From NCBI RefSeq assembly GCF_003369565.1, contig NZ_PIOD01000004.1:58404-122403 (forward strand): a stretch of 64,000 nucleotides of DNA, given 5' to 3'. Below are positions 54,079 to 63,813 of this stretch, piece by piece (positions within the stretch are counted from its first letter, which is position 1; each line of letters starts with the position of its first letter). A program made the position numbers and the translations under genes. The notes beneath the pieces were generated by a model. That model made no database searches and had not been told where the DNA came from. It saw only the letters and a list, made by a program, of their open reading frames with translations. The stretch comes from Oceanobacillus chungangensis. Its GTDB lineage: Bacteria; Bacillota; Bacilli; Bacillales; Amphibacillaceae.

Positions 54079-55278
54079 ATGGCTGCAAATCGTCGTTTAT
54101 TTACATCAGAGTCTGTAACAGAAGGACATCCTGATAAAATGTCTGATCAAATCTCAGACGCAATTTTAGATGCAATTTTAGAAAAGGATCCATTTGCGCG
54201 TGTCGCATGTGAGACTACGGTAACAACAGGTTTAGTATTAGTTGCAGGAGAAATATCTACAAGTACGTATGTAGATATTCCAGCAGTCGTTCGCCAAACA
54301 GTGAAGGAAATCGGCTACACAAGAGCAAAATTTGGATTTGACGCAGAAACTTGCGCGGTAATGACTGCGATTGATGAGCAATCTGCAGATATTGCTGGCG
54401 GTGTGGATAAAGCACTTGAAGCGCGTCAAGGAAAAATGAGTGAAGCAGAAATTGACTCAATTGGGGCGGGGGATCAAGGCTTAATGTTTGGCTTTGCTTG
54501 TAATGAAACAGAAGAATTAATGCCATTGCCTATTTCTTTGGCGCATAAACTTGCAAAACGATTAACAGATGTACGCAAAGATCAAACCTTGGATTATCTC
54601 CGTCCAGATGGAAAAACACAAGTAACAATCGAATATGATGAGAACGATTCTCCTGTACGTGTTGATACGATTGTTATTTCTACACAGCACCATCAAGATA
54701 TTACAACAGAACAAATTGAAAAAGACATGATTGAACATGTCATTCGTCCAATCGTTCCAGAAGCACTTCTTGACGATGAAACAAAATATTTCATCAATCC
54801 AACTGGACGCTTTGTTATTGGCGGACCTCAAGGTGACGTAGGATTGACTGGTCGTAAAATTATCGTGGACACATATGGTGGATATGCTCGTCATGGTGGT
54901 GGAGCATTTAGCGGTAAGGATGCTACCAAAGTAGATCGTTCGGCAGCATATGCAGCACGCTATGTTGCAAAAAATATCGTTGCCGCGGACCTTGCGAAGT
55001 CATGTGAAGTTCAACTTGCATATGCAATTGGTGTTGCGGAACCAGTTTCAATTGCGATAAATACATTTGGCACTGGCATTGTAGCGGAGGATGTTCTTGT
55101 TGAAGCGGTTCGTCAATTATTTGACCTTCGACCAGCTGGAATTATCAATATGCTAGACTTAAGAAAGCCAATCTTCCGAAACACGGCTGCATACGGTCAT
55201 TTTGGTAGAACAGATATCGAGTTCCCATGGGAAAAAACAGATAAAGTGAATGAATTAAAGACGTTATTGGTAAAATAA
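54079..55278 (+). CDS. metK: S-adenosylmethionine synthetase
   Basis: 399-residue cytoplasmic enzyme forming SAM from methionine and ATP. Signatures: [24 protein letters not shown] (His and Asp of the active site), [16 protein letters not shown], and [19 protein letters not shown], the P-loop-like motif. Length is normal for Bacillus. ATG 54079 is preceded by AAAGGGGAG. Controlled by the SAM-I riboswitch in its leader: high SAM should reduce transcription. Confidence 0.97.
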   Translation: MAANRRLFTSESVTEGHPDKMSDQISDAILDAILEKDPFARVACETTVTTGLVLVAGEISTSTYVDIPAVVRQTVKEIGYTRAKFGFDAETCAVMTAIDEQSADIAGGVDKALEARQGKMSEAEIDSIGAGDQGLMFGFACNETEELMPLPISLAHKLAKRLTDVRKDQTLDYLRPDGKTQVTIEYDENDSPVRVDTIVISTQHHQDITTEQIEKDMIEHVIRPIVPEALLDDETKYFINPTGRFVIGGPQGDVGLTGRKIIVDTYGGYARHGGGAFSGKDATKVDRSAAYAARYVAKNIVAADLAKSCEVQLAYAIGVAEPVSIAINTFGTGIVAEDVLVEAVRQLFDLRPAGIINMLDLRKPIFRNTAAYGHFGRTDIEFPWEKTDKVNELKTLLVK

Positions 55279-55288
55279 TTTCTATATC

Positions 55289-55326
55289 AAGTCGTTTGGC
55301 AGTAGTTTTGCTGAACGGCTTTTTTT
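55289..55326 (+). terminator. Terminator after metK
   Basis: Imperfect stem AGTCGTTT...AACGGCT followed by TTTTTT. Confidence 0.65.
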
Positions 55327-55367
55327 ATTGGTTTTAAAGGGGCGGCTCGGTAGATTCATCTCAAAAA

Positions 55368-55397
55368 AAGGAAATCGGCAATCTTGCCGATTTCCTT
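55368..55397 (-). terminator. Terminator overlapping the ytoA stop
   Basis: Stem AAGGAAATCGGCAA / TTGCCGATTTCCTT with T run on the - strand; the right arm includes the stop codon of ytoA. Confidence 0.8.
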
Positions 55398-55917
55398 ACG
55401 AGCCTAACTCCGTATTTTTCTTATAATACTGTCCTTTTTCTACATATGATTTCCTTATTCTTTCCATTTCTGCATAGTCGGCTTTATTTAGGTCACGGAT
55501 TACTTTGGCTGGCCTCCCGAAAGCAAGCGTGTTTGCTGGAATCTTTTTCCCGGGTGGAATTAGACTTCCTGCGCCAATAAAGGCATTCTCTCCAACCTCA
55601 GCTCCATCAAGGATAATGGATCCCATCCCGATTAGAGCGTTTTTTCTTATTATTGCAGAATGTAGGGTGACCTGATGTCCAACCGTCACATCGTCTTCAA
55701 TAATTAATGGATTGTCAGGACTTTGATGTAACATGGATAAATCTTGAATACTAACCCTTTTGCCAATCCTTGTTGGCGCAACATCGCCACGAATAACAGT
55801 ATGAAACCAAATGCACGATTGTTCATCAATTGTCACGTCACCAACAATCACGGCGTCTTTTGCAATAAAAGCAGTATCATGTATGTTCGGTTTTGTATCT
55901 TTGTATTCACCAATCAA
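55396..55917 (-). CDS. ytoA: Gamma-carbonic anhydrase family protein YtoA
   Basis: 173-residue left-handed beta-helix protein of the gamma-class carbonic anhydrase/PaaY family. Hexapeptide repeats run through residues 15-130 (IAKDAVIVGDVTIDEQSCIWFHTVIRGD, VGHQVTLHSAIIRKNALIGMGSIILDGAEVGENAFIGAGSLI). Zinc-ligand histidines are likely in MLHQSPDNP, VGHQVTLHS. The activity of YtoA itself is unproven. ATG 55917 is behind GAGGGAGCGTAGTTG. It lies between metK and ytpB, and divergent from ytpB, as in Bacillus. Confidence 0.88.
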   Translation of the reverse strand: MIGEYKDTKPNIHDTAFIAKDAVIVGDVTIDEQSCIWFHTVIRGDVAPTRIGKRVSIQDLSMLHQSPDNPLIIEDDVTVGHQVTLHSAIIRKNALIGMGSIILDGAEVGENAFIGAGSLIPPGKKIPANTLAFGRPAKVIRDLNKADYAEMERIRKSYVEKGQYYKKNTELGS

Positions 55918-56040
55918 CTACGCTCCCTCCAGTCTGGATAATTTCGACATCGTATAATACTCAAAAGTTGATGCTATAATATCGAGTATAACAAACTTTT
56001 ATTAATTGGATGAATGAAATGATAGAGCGGAGGAAGTAGT

Positions 56041-57108
56041 TTGACTACAAATGTACCAAAGACAGCATTGACATTACTAAGAGCGGTTTATCGCGATATT
56101 TTTCCTGAAGTTGACAAAGCATTAGCCTACTGGAAAAGAAAGGCAGAGCAGATTCCTGATTTGGAATTGCGGGCCCAGGCACTTGCGAGTATTGATTCGA
56201 AACGATTTCATTGTCAAGGTGGTGCTACATATGCACTATTAGCAGCAAAAAATCAAAAAACAGCGATTCGATTTATCGTTGCTTATCAAACAATCAGCGA
56301 CTATTTAGACAATCTTTGTGATCGAAGCACGTCGATGGATCCGGATGATTTTCGCTTATTGCATGAATCTATGGAGGACGCACTATCGCCTAAGAATGAG
56401 GTGGGAAATTATTATGAATTGAGAAAAGAACAAGATGATGGGGGGTATCTAGCGGAACTTGTTCGAACTTGCCAGCAAATAATAGAAGAAATCCCTACTT
56501 ATTCTGTTATTAAGCCAATTTTGTTGGAACTTGAAGCGATGTATGCAGATTTACAAGTACATAAACATGTTCAATTGGAAGATAGAGTTCCACGCTTAAC
56601 TGCTTGGTATGAAGAAAACAAATGGAAAACTCCCACATTAGCTTGGCATGAATTTGCAGCTGCTTCAGGGTCGACGCTAGGGATTTTCTGTCTTATTTCA
56701 TATGCGCTTGGTGGCGGGATGTCAGGAGAGCTTGCGAGAAAAATCTATGACGGATATTTTCCATATATGCAAGGATTACATATTTTACTTGACTACTTTA
56801 TTGATCAACAAGAAGACGAACAAGAAGGTGATTTAAATTTCTGTAGCTTCTATCTGAACAAAGAACAAATGAATCTGCGTTTTCATTACTTTATTGAGCA
56901 AACGGCAAAGCATGTTCAAATTCTGCCTGATCGGAAGTTTCATGAAATGGTACAGCAAGGTTTAGTCGCATTGTATTTAGGTGATAAAAAAGTAAAACAA
57001 CTTGATGATGGTGAGGAAATGACTAAGGCTCTCTTAAAAGCAAGTGGGGTTATGGCAAAAATTTTCCATTGGAATATTAGAATGTATCATAAGCGAGCGA
57101 AGATATGA
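56041..57108 (+). CDS. ytpB: Tetraprenyl-beta-curcumene synthase YtpB (DUF2600)
   Basis: 355-residue class IB terpene synthase. In B. subtilis YtpB cyclises tetraprenyl diphosphate (C35) to tetraprenyl-beta-curcumene, precursor of sesquarterpenes (with SqhC). Aspartate-rich segments are visible at VAYQTISDYLDNLCDRSTSMDPDDF and HILLDYFIDQQEDEQEGDLNFCSFY, which bind the diphosphate with Mg2+. Start is TTG 56041 behind GCGGAGGAAG. No sqhC-like gene is in the window. Full length. Confidence 0.88.
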   Translation: MTTNVPKTALTLLRAVYRDIFPEVDKALAYWKRKAEQIPDLELRAQALASIDSKRFHCQGGATYALLAAKNQKTAIRFIVAYQTISDYLDNLCDRSTSMDPDDFRLLHESMEDALSPKNEVGNYYELRKEQDDGGYLAELVRTCQQIIEEIPTYSVIKPILLELEAMYADLQVHKHVQLEDRVPRLTAWYEENKWKTPTLAWHEFAAASGSTLGIFCLISYALGGGMSGELARKIYDGYFPYMQGLHILLDYFIDQQEDEQEGDLNFCSFYLNKEQMNLRFHYFIEQTAKHVQILPDRKFHEMVQQGLVALYLGDKKVKQLDDGEEMTKALLKASGVMAKIFHWNIRMYHKRAKI

Positions 57109-57487
57109 GTGTTAACATTTGAGTTTTTACCAAGGATAAAAGGAGTTTTTTACTGAAGCATAGAATATATTATATATAGATAATGATTCTAATACAGGAA
57201 ATGAACAAGCGACAATTTGAACAGATTACAATTATTTTATTTCGTATTTAGTTAGGAATAAATTAAAGCAGTTGTCAATATGCTAAAGGACGCATGGTTT
57301 GTATTCTTTATTAATTATTGCACTACTACTTCTGTTCATTGTATTTAAGCTTAGTGGATTACAGTTTCATTTTACTATCAACCTTATATTTTTCAGTAGT
57401 CAATATTCTTTGTTTTATTTCAATGTATCGGTTACTGAAAAAAGAAGGCAGGACGCTAAAAGAGTTCGTTCGGTGGGGGGGAGATCA
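57109..57487. other. Region before the DUF1992 gene with scattered membrane-protein frames
   Basis: Hydrophobic coding-like stretches in different frames: MLKDAWFVFF (57280, frame 1), LLIIALLLLFIVFKLSG (frame 2, from 57305) and FSVVNILCFISMYRLLKKE (57318-57512, frame 3). The last ends GRTLKEFVRWGGDQW inside the next gene start. It looks like one small two-helix membrane gene with two frameshifts, or chance. Confidence 0.35.
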
Positions 57488-57829
57488 ATGGATAGAAAAT
57501 ATAATGATCTAATCGGTGAAATACTGGAATCATCTGGGGAGAAGGATAATTTCAATTTAGAAGGAAAAGGCAAGCCACTGCCAAAAGGATATGTACAGCG
57601 AGATGTGTTTCAAAACTTCCAGAAGATAGCAAAGGATGCTGGATACCTCCCGTCATGGCTTAAACTGCAAAAGGAAATATCTACATTACTTGAAAAAGCG
57701 AAGACGGATAAAGATATTAAAAGAATTAATAAAAAGGTGAAGGAATATAATACGCTTTGTCCATTGCCAATGCAAAAAATGCTAGTAAGCATGGATGGAA
57801 TAGAAAAAGCTAGGAGAATTTGGGGATAG
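57488..57829 (+). CDS. DUF1992 (DnaJ-homologue subfamily C member 28-like) protein
   Basis: 113-residue protein; MDRKYNDLIGEILESSGEKDNFNLEGKGKPL is the DUF1992 hallmark (domain of eukaryotic DNAJC28 and bacterial YhdN-like or YflB-like proteins; no J-domain here). The rest is helical: GYVQRDVFQNFQKIAKDAGYLPSWLKLQKEISTLLEKA. Cytoplasmic; function not established. Start at ATG 57488 behind GGGGGGGAGA; an open extension to 57299 is not supported. It overlaps the end of the putative broken membrane frame. Confidence 0.8.
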   Translation: MDRKYNDLIGEILESSGEKDNFNLEGKGKPLPKGYVQRDVFQNFQKIAKDAGYLPSWLKLQKEISTLLEKAKTDKDIKRINKKVKEYNTLCPLPMQKMLVSMDGIEKARRIWG

Positions 57830-57860
57830 AGGACCTAAACTGGAAGGTTTTAGGTCCTTT
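57830..57860 (+). terminator. Terminator after the DUF1992 gene
   Basis: Stem AGGACCTAAA / TTTAGGTCCT with TTT, right after the stop codon. Confidence 0.8.
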
Positions 57861-58033
57861 ACTATTTAAATACATAGCGATACAAAGATATTCTGCCAGA
57901 GAAGCAGTATCTTAATGAGGAAGAGTTATATTTAAGATAAAATGTTTTCAGACAAGCATAGGTTGAAAAGTTACATAGAGGTGTTTTTCGCCTTTATTGG
58001 ATGCAGGTAAGGATCAAATATGTGTTATAAAAA

Positions 58034-58062
58034 ACACGCTCTGACACTTGGTCAAAGCGTGT
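58034..58062 (-). terminator. Terminator after ytqB
   Basis: Stem ACACGCTCTGA / TCAAAGCGTGT with T residues on the - strand, close to the ytqB stop. Confidence 0.7.
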
Positions 58063-58065
58063 GTA

Positions 58066-58638
58066 TTAATCTATCTTTTTCTGAATCGCTAGAATAAATG
58101 GCGGATCATTTTTCTGGTTGATAAAGCCATAGCGTAGGACACTATACTGCTTCTGATCCAGATGGAATAGATATTTTAAAATTGCTTCCTTTTCTGCCTT
58201 GCCGCCTTCATGTCCATGATAAACGACAATAACGATAAGCCCATCTTTTCTCAAATGGTTTAGAAGTGTGTCAATGGCAATTATTGTTGAGTCTGGCTTC
58301 GTTATAATTTTTTTATCGCTTTTAGGCAAATATCCAAGGTTGAAAATGGCACCACTGATTTTTTCATTCGTATGAACGGGTAAATATTTAGCAATATTCT
58401 CATGGCTATCATGGATTAGCGATACATTCGTTCTTTCGTTTGCAATGATTCGTTGCTTCGTTGCAGCTATTGCTTCCTTCTGAATGTCAAACGCCAGTAC
58501 TTTTCCATGTTCACCTACAAGTGTACTTAAAAATAATGTATCATTTCCATTTCCACAAGTTGCATCAATAACTAATTCGTCTTTTTTGATTGCTTCTTCT
58601 AATAAATAATGTGCATAATTTAAAATTCCTTTAAGCAT
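58066..58638 (-). CDS. mnmM: Class I SAM methyltransferase YtqB/MnmM
   Basis: 190-residue Rossmann-fold methyltransferase. The SAM motif I is VIDATCGNGNDTLFLSTLVG, followed by VLAFDIQKEAI (motif II), GAIFNLGYLPKSDKKI (motif IV, NxGYLP) and VVYHGHEGGKAEKEAI, all typical of YtqB. In Gram-positive bacteria MnmM adds the methyl group of mnm5s2U34 in tRNA, starting from 5-aminomethyl-2-thiouridine. The partner radical-SAM gene ytqA/mnmL, adjacent in B. subtilis, is not here. ATG 58638 is behind AAGGAGTTATACGACGAT. Confidence 0.87.
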   Translation of the reverse strand: MLKGILNYAHYLLEEAIKKDELVIDATCGNGNDTLFLSTLVGEHGKVLAFDIQKEAIAATKQRIIANERTNVSLIHDSHENIAKYLPVHTNEKISGAIFNLGYLPKSDKKIITKPDSTIIAIDTLLNHLRKDGLIVIVVYHGHEGGKAEKEAILKYLFHLDQKQYSVLRYGFINQKNDPPFILAIQKKID

Positions 58639-58718
58639 ATCGTCGTATAACTCCTTAAATTAATTCCTACTGACTAGTGTAACATAATCAAAAAAGCGAT
58701 GTATATTCTAATGCATAG

Positions 58719-58747
58719 TTGACAAAAATGGTACTATTCTTTATACT
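58719..58747 (+). promoter_or_regulatory. Sigma-A promoter of the leuS leader
   Basis: -35 TTGACA (58719-58724), 17-nt spacer, -10 TATACT (58742-58747). Lies about 50 nt before the first T-box helix. Confidence 0.75.
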
Positions 58748-58764
58748 TTCGATATAATAATGAA

Positions 58765-59002
58765 ACGACTTTGATAAGGATTAGTAATAAATAATTCAAG
58801 CATAGAGAGGCAGCGGGTGGTGTAAGCTGTCCTTGATCTATTTATGAACTCACCTTTTATGTTGCAGAAATGAATGTGTAGTAGTTTCTGCCGTAAATCC
58901 ACGTTATGGATTCGAGTGAACGTATTAATTACGTTAATTTGGGTGGTACCGCGGGAGTATAGAAGCTTCTCGTCCCTTTCTAGGGATGAGTGGCTTTTTT
59001 TG
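58765..59002 (+). promoter_or_regulatory. T-box leader (leucine) with terminator
   Basis: T-box motif GGGTGGTACCGCG at 58941-58953 (antiterminator bulge), the stem I AG-bulge region AGGCAGCGGGTGGTGTAAGCTG, and the probable specifier CTC (Leu) in GAACTCACC at about 58849. The terminator stem CTCGTCCCT (58969-58977) / AGGGATGAG (58982-58990) has TTTTTTT. Uncharged tRNA-Leu would prevent termination and raise leuS expression. Confidence 0.9.
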
Positions 59003-59158
59003 TTGTTTGATGAATAAATATAGAACTTTACGGTAGAATCATTACAACGATGGCTAGACTAATCCCCTAGTATTCTAAAAACGTTAAAACGCTAGAAAAA
59101 GCTGATATAGGCTTGGTTAAGCTATATTTTCCGTAAAGTCGACAAGGAGGAAATAAAC

Positions 59159-61573
59159 ATGAGTTTCAAACACCAAGAAATAGAAAAGAAATGGCAACAT
59201 TACTGGAATGAGAATAAAACGTTTAAAACAGATACTTTTTCAAAGAAAGAGAAGTTCTATGCACTTGATATGTTCCCATACCCATCAGGGGTAGGATTAC
59301 ATGTTGGTCACCCAGAAGGATATACAGCAACCGATATTCTTTCACGTATGAAGCGAATGCAAGGATATGAAGTTCTTCATCCGATGGGCTGGGATGCTTT
59401 CGGTTTACCAGCAGAGCAATACGCAATCGACACTGGAAATAGTCCAGCGGAATTTACTGCACATAATATTGCCACTTTTAAACGACAAATTCAAGAACTG
59501 GGATTCTCTTATGATTGGGATCGTGAAGTAAATACGACCGACCCGAATTATTATAAATGGACACAATGGATTTTTACAAAACTTTATGAAAAAGGTCTTG
59601 CCTATATTGATGAAGTAGCTGTTAACTGGTGTCCTGCACTTGGAACGGTTCTAGCTAATGAGGAAGTAATCGATGGTAAAAGTGAGCGTGGAGGACATCC
59701 TGTTGTTCGTAAACCAATGAAGCAATGGATGTTGAAGATTACAGCATATGCTGACCGTTTGCTTGAAGATTTAGATGATCTTGATTGGCCAGATAGCTTG
59801 AAAGAAATGCAACGAAATTGGATTGGCCGTTCAGAAGGTGCAGAAGTTACGTTTTCAATCGATGGACATGGTGAGCAATTTACTGTGTTCACAACAAGAC
59901 CGGATACGCTTTTTGGTGCAACATATGCGGTACTTGCGCCAGAGCATCCATTCGTTAAGAAGATAACTACTACAGAACAAAAAGCAACAGTTGAAGCTTA
60001 TCTTCATGAAGTGGAAACCAAATCGGATCTAGATCGTACAGATTTGGCAAAGGATAAAACAGGTGTATTTACCGGTGCATATGCAATTAATCCGGTCAAT
60101 AATGAAAAAATGCCGATCTGGGTTGCGGATTATGTACTAATGTCTTATGGTACAGGAGCAATCATGGCAGTACCTGCACATGATGAACGAGATTATGAGT
60201 TTGCGAAGAAATTTGCATTACCGATTATTGAAGTAGTAGCTGGTGGAGATGTAGAAAAAGAAGCTTATACTGGTGACGGAGAGCATGTGAATTCTAGCTT
60301 CCTTGATGGTCTTGGAAAAGAAGAAGCCATATCGAAAATGATTGACTGGCTAGTTGCAGAAGGAAAAGGCGAAAAGAAAATTACGTATCGTCTTCGTGAC
60401 TGGTTATTTGCAAGGCAGCGTTACTGGGGTGAACCAATTCCGATTATACACTGGGAAGATGGGACAATGACAACTGTTCCAGAGGAAGAACTTCCATTAG
60501 AGCTTCCAGTCATGGAGGAAATTAAACCATCTGGTACAGGGGAATCACCACTTGCGAATAATGAAGAGTGGGTAAATGTTATCGATCCGAAGACTGGTAT
60601 GAAAGGTCGTCGCGAAACAAATACGATGCCACAATGGGCTGGTAGCTGCTGGTATTTCTTACGCTATATTGATCCGGATAATACGGAGCAACTTGCTGCT
60701 CCAGAAGCATTAGAAAAATGGCTGCCTATTGATATTTATATTGGAGGAGCCGAGCATGCCGTACTCCATTTGCTATATGCACGTTTCTGGCATAAGTTTT
60801 TATACGATATTGGCGTGGTACCGACGAAAGAACCTTTCCAAAAGCTATTTAATCAAGGAATGATTCTTGGTGAAGGTAATGAGAAGATGAGTAAATCAAA
60901 AGGGAATGTTGTAAACCCTGATGACATCGTTGCTTCACATGGTGCAGATACACTAAGATTATATGAAATGTTCATGGGACCACTCGATGCATCTGTTGCA
61001 TGGTCAACAAATGGGCTTGATGGTGCAAGACGTTTCCTTGATCGTGTCTGGCGTTTATTCATAAATGAAGATGGAACACTTTCAGATAAAATTGTTGAAC
61101 AAGAGGAAAGTACACTGGATAAGGTTTATCATGAGACAGTGAAAAAAGTTACTGAAGATTATCAGCAACTGCATTTTAATACTGGGATTTCTCAGTTAAT
61201 GGTATTTATTAATGAAGGATACAAGGCAGAGAAGATCTCTAAGCGTCATGTAGAAGGAATTGTGAAGCTTCTTTCCCCAATAGCACCACATATTGCTGAA
61301 GAGCTTTGGGAAAAACTAGGGTTCACGGAAACCATTACTTATGAGGAATGGCCAATATTTGACGAAACCAAACTTGAAGAAGAAGAAGTGGAAGTTGTTT
61401 TACAAGTAATGGGTAAAGTTCGTTCAAAAATTAATGTAGGCAGAGATATTTCAAGAGAAGATCTTGAAAAAGTCGCACTCGCAGATGAATCACTTCAAAA
61501 ATGGTTAGAAGGAAAAACGATTCGTAAAGTAATTGTTGTTCCTGGAAAATTAGTAAATGTTGTGGCTAACTAA
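59159..61573 (+). CDS. leuS: Leucyl-tRNA synthetase
   Basis: 804-residue class I synthetase that charges tRNA-Leu. HIGH-type motif in [20 protein letters not shown]; the CP1 editing domain (about residues 220-420) with [12 protein letters not shown], the threonine-rich editing loop, and [21 protein letters not shown] in [18 protein letters not shown]; anticodon-binding domain at the end. Length is typical of Bacillus (about 804). ATG 59159 follows AAGGAGGAAATAAAC. Regulated by the T-box leader upstream. Confidence 0.97.
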   Translation: MSFKHQEIEKKWQHYWNENKTFKTDTFSKKEKFYALDMFPYPSGVGLHVGHPEGYTATDILSRMKRMQGYEVLHPMGWDAFGLPAEQYAIDTGNSPAEFTAHNIATFKRQIQELGFSYDWDREVNTTDPNYYKWTQWIFTKLYEKGLAYIDEVAVNWCPALGTVLANEEVIDGKSERGGHPVVRKPMKQWMLKITAYADRLLEDLDDLDWPDSLKEMQRNWIGRSEGAEVTFSIDGHGEQFTVFTTRPDTLFGATYAVLAPEHPFVKKITTTEQKATVEAYLHEVETKSDLDRTDLAKDKTGVFTGAYAINPVNNEKMPIWVADYVLMSYGTGAIMAVPAHDERDYEFAKKFALPIIEVVAGGDVEKEAYTGDGEHVNSSFLDGLGKEEAISKMIDWLVAEGKGEKKITYRLRDWLFARQRYWGEPIPIIHWEDGTMTTVPEEELPLELPVMEEIKPSGTGESPLANNEEWVNVIDPKTGMKGRRETNTMPQWAGSCWYFLRYIDPDNTEQLAAPEALEKWLPIDIYIGGAEHAVLHLLYARFWHKFLYDIGVVPTKEPFQKLFNQGMILGEGNEKMSKSKGNVVNPDDIVASHGADTLRLYEMFMGPLDASVAWSTNGLDGARRFLDRVWRLFINEDGTLSDKIVEQEESTLDKVYHETVKKVTEDYQQLHFNTGISQLMVFINEGYKAEKISKRHVEGIVKLLSPIAPHIAEELWEKLGFTETITYEEWPIFDETKLEEEEVEVVLQVMGKVRSKINVGRDISREDLEKVALADESLQKWLEGKTIRKVIVVPGKLVNVVAN

Positions 61574-61599
61574 TACTAGCTTTATCAGTTAAATAATTT

Positions 61600-61630
61600 A
61601 GGACCTCATGTAATTAATGAGGTCCTTTTT
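61600..61630. terminator. Bidirectional terminator after leuS
   Basis: Stem AGGACCTCAT / ATGAGGTCCT, followed by TTTTT on + and serving the convergent gene as well. Confidence 0.82.
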
Positions 61631-61632
61631 CA

Positions 61633-62385
61633 TTAAGGTGATGCCGGATTCCAGTTCGTTTGCAGCAAAATCCATTTATCGTTCTCATAATACCAGAGGG
61701 TTTCCAATGTTCCTAATTGATCAGCATGGTATGCGCCACTAATTTGTTGATAGCTCTTTAGACCATATCCCTTGTCAGCGCTGATTTTGATTGGCTCAAA
61801 AAAGGCAATTGGATCTACCATAATCTCAGTGGGAGTTAGTAGTTTTCCTTCTTTATTATAAATGCCTAATCGAATATAATCTTCTGCACGGCTTTTAACA
61901 TCCATAACAATTGGTTTTCCGTTTGGCGTTAATTCAATGCTGACAGTAAAGTTCTCCTCGAATTGCCCTTTTACATATGGTTGTTCAGGAAGCGGAATTT
62001 CCAATAACTCTTTATTAGCAAGTGTATGAAGAAAACTTGTATATATACCACCACTTCCTCCAGTTGGGCTTTGATAAAAAATGTCGTTTATTTTATCATG
62101 GTTTAAATCAACAAATCGAATGGTCGGGTCGTATCCACCGCCGTAATTGATTTTCCAGCTTTCCCCTTCAGGACCTGTTATATTTGCCCAGATGTCTCGG
62201 TAGTATCTCGTATCTGGAGAAAATAAAATACCATACAAATTAATTTCTTCATTTTGCCCATCTCCTGTGACATCTGATTGGTACGTTTCAATTAAAATAG
62301 GTTCTTGCTTTGTTTCATTTGCCCTTACCGTTACTGGTAAAAGTAAAGAAACAAGTAAGATACAAATAGCGACTCTATGTCTCAT
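61633..62385 (-). CDS. Secreted FG-GAP/VCBS-like hypothetical protein
   Basis: 250-residue exported protein. Signal peptide 1-22 ending TVRA. Two Ca-binding-like loops (DVTGDGQNEEINL at about residue 38 and DLNHDKINDIFY at about 93) resemble FG-GAP/VCBS repeats. The C-terminal half has ENFTVSIELTPNGKPIVMDVKS and a YQQISGAYHADQLGTLETLWYYENDKW ending. Function not recognised; likely a soluble extracellular or wall protein. ATG 62385 is preceded by GGAGAG. Confidence 0.7.
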   Translation of the reverse strand: MRHRVAICILLVSLLLPVTVRANETKQEPILIETYQSDVTGDGQNEEINLYGILFSPDTRYYRDIWANITGPEGESWKINYGGGYDPTIRFVDLNHDKINDIFYQSPTGGSGGIYTSFLHTLANKELLEIPLPEQPYVKGQFEENFTVSIELTPNGKPIVMDVKSRAEDYIRLGIYNKEGKLLTPTEIMVDPIAFFEPIKISADKGYGLKSYQQISGAYHADQLGTLETLWYYENDKWILLQTNWNPASP

Positions 62386-62547
62386 CCGCGACTCTCCAAT
62401 CTCATTTTTTATTTTAGATTGTGTAAGAATATGGTTTGCTATTCATATAAGTCAGATAAAATATCAATTTATCAATGCATTTCAAGCTATTAGCACATGG
62501 CACATGTGGTACGATAGGTAAAAAAGTTCGAAATGGGGGAACTACAT

Positions 62548-63291
62548 ATGTTTGAACTATCTGTTGCAGAATGGTTTATCGTTATTCTTTGTGCTGTTTT
62601 TATCGGTTTTTCAAAATCAGGTTTACCGAATTTGGTTATCTTTGTTGTTACGGTGCTCATGCTAGTATTTCCTGCAAAGGAATCTGTTGGTATATTGCTG
62701 CCGATGCTACTGGTAGGTGATGTGTTTGCTGTAACATATTATCGTAGAAATGTTATATGGAAACACCTCATATCTTTAATTCCTTGGGTATTAATTGGGA
62801 TTTTATGCGGTTACTTTGTGTTATCACATGTAAACAGCGAACAGTTGAAGCCAATGATTGGGATAATAGTGCTTGCTATGATTGTACTTCATTTAACGAA
62901 ACAAAAATTTGGAGAGCGGTTTAATCAGATTCTACCATCTTCACTCGGGTTTATTTCTCTAATGGGGATATTAGGCGGGTTTACGACTATGGTAGGAAAT
63001 GCTGCGGGCGGCGTAATGGCCATTTACTTACTCGTAAAAGGCTTATCAAAGAATGAGTTTGTTGGTACTGCTGCTTGGTTTTTTCTAGTGGTAAATGTGA
63101 TTAAAGTTCCTTTCTATTTATATTTAGGTTTGATAACGCAGGAATCTTTAACTTTTAATCTATGGATGGTTCCAGCAATTATAGTTGGTGCAATTATCGG
63201 TATTAGAATTTTGCCGCTTATTCCACAGAAGGTCTTTCAATGGCTTATCATAATACTTACTGCAATAGGCGGTATTTATCTATTAATGTAA
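62548..63291 (+). CDS. TauE/SafE-family membrane transporter
   Basis: 247-residue membrane protein of the TauE/SafE (DUF81) family with about eight helices. The family marks are GFSKSGLPNLVIF in the first repeat and GGFTTMVGNAAGGVMAIYLLVKGLSKNEFVGTAAWFFLVVNVIKVPFY in the second. Members export sulfite, sulfoacetate or other organosulfur anions; the specific substrate is unknown here. Start at ATG 62548 behind GGGGGAAC; an in-frame ATG at 62533 lies upstream of that site. The region after it leads into the rRNA operon. Confidence 0.85.
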   Translation: MFELSVAEWFIVILCAVFIGFSKSGLPNLVIFVVTVLMLVFPAKESVGILLPMLLVGDVFAVTYYRRNVIWKHLISLIPWVLIGILCGYFVLSHVNSEQLKPMIGIIVLAMIVLHLTKQKFGERFNQILPSSLGFISLMGILGGFTTMVGNAAGGVMAIYLLVKGLSKNEFVGTAAWFFLVVNVIKVPFYLYLGLITQESLTFNLWMVPAIIVGAIIGIRILPLIPQKVFQWLIIILTAIGGIYLLM

Positions 63292-63531
63292 TGAAACTTA
63301 GTGGATGATGTAGGAATGCTATTACGTCAAATGAAATAATGATAAACGCGTAAGATAATAGAGTAGAAAAATACTAATAATGCTGAGTAGAGATCATTTG
63401 ATTAGTTGTTTTGATGATAAGATAAATTATATCGCACAGTTAAATGGTGTTGTCTAAAAGTATCAACATGCTTAGTTTATGAACAGGTTGGAGATGAATC
63501 ACCTGTTGTTTAAAAATGTTGCTAATTGTTG
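63292..63531. other. Intergenic region before the rrn promoters
   Basis: No gene found. It contains the divergent-looking arms CAGGTTGGAGATGAATCACCTG (63484-63505, a CAGGT/ACCTG inverted repeat) just upstream of the first rRNA promoter. Confidence 0.45.
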
Positions 63532-63560
63532 TTGACAAGCTTTGGTGAACATGTTATTAT
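63532..63560 (+). promoter_or_regulatory. rRNA promoter P1
   Basis: -35 TTGACA (63532-63537), 17 nt, -10 TATTAT (63555-63560). Confidence 0.8.
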
Positions 63561-63615
63561 TTAATTCCACTTAGGAAATGAATTGTTAAAATAAATTTAC
63601 AAATTAAATTTGTTG

Positions 63616-63645
63616 TTGACAAGATGTTTTGAGTAGTGGTAAGAT
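63616..63645 (+). promoter_or_regulatory. rRNA promoter P2
   Basis: -35 TTGACA (63616-63621), 18 nt, -10 TAAGAT (63640-63645). The tandem arrangement is typical of Bacillus rrn operons. Confidence 0.8.
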
Positions 63646-63676
63646 GTGCGAGTTACTTTTTAAACAATAATATTTT

Positions 63677-63690
63677 TGCTCTTTGAAAAC
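63677..63690 (+). promoter_or_regulatory. rrn boxA antitermination site
   Basis: TGCTCTTTGAAAAC in the leader, the standard Bacillus boxA for Nus-factor antitermination. A GAAATTGA/TCAATTTC inverted repeat further on (63782-63804) is the likely start of the 16S processing stem. Confidence 0.75.
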
Positions 63691-63813
63691 TGAACAAAAC
63701 AACCAGTATGTCAATGAAAAGAAACATGTTTTCTTTTCAACAAAACAAGAAGGTAACACTTCTTAAAGCTTGAGACTTATGAAATTGATTGGTGTCAATT
63801 TCATTTCAAACAC

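Noticed and set aside
57299..57487. N-terminal extension of the DUF1992 protein
   Set aside because: Hydrophobic stretch unlike the family; GGGGGGGAGA before ATG 57488 marks the real start.
58895..58930. tRNA-like arm GGATTCGAGTGAACG
   Set aside because: It belongs to the T-box leader of leuS; no complete cloverleaf can be drawn. No tRNA genes were found in the window.
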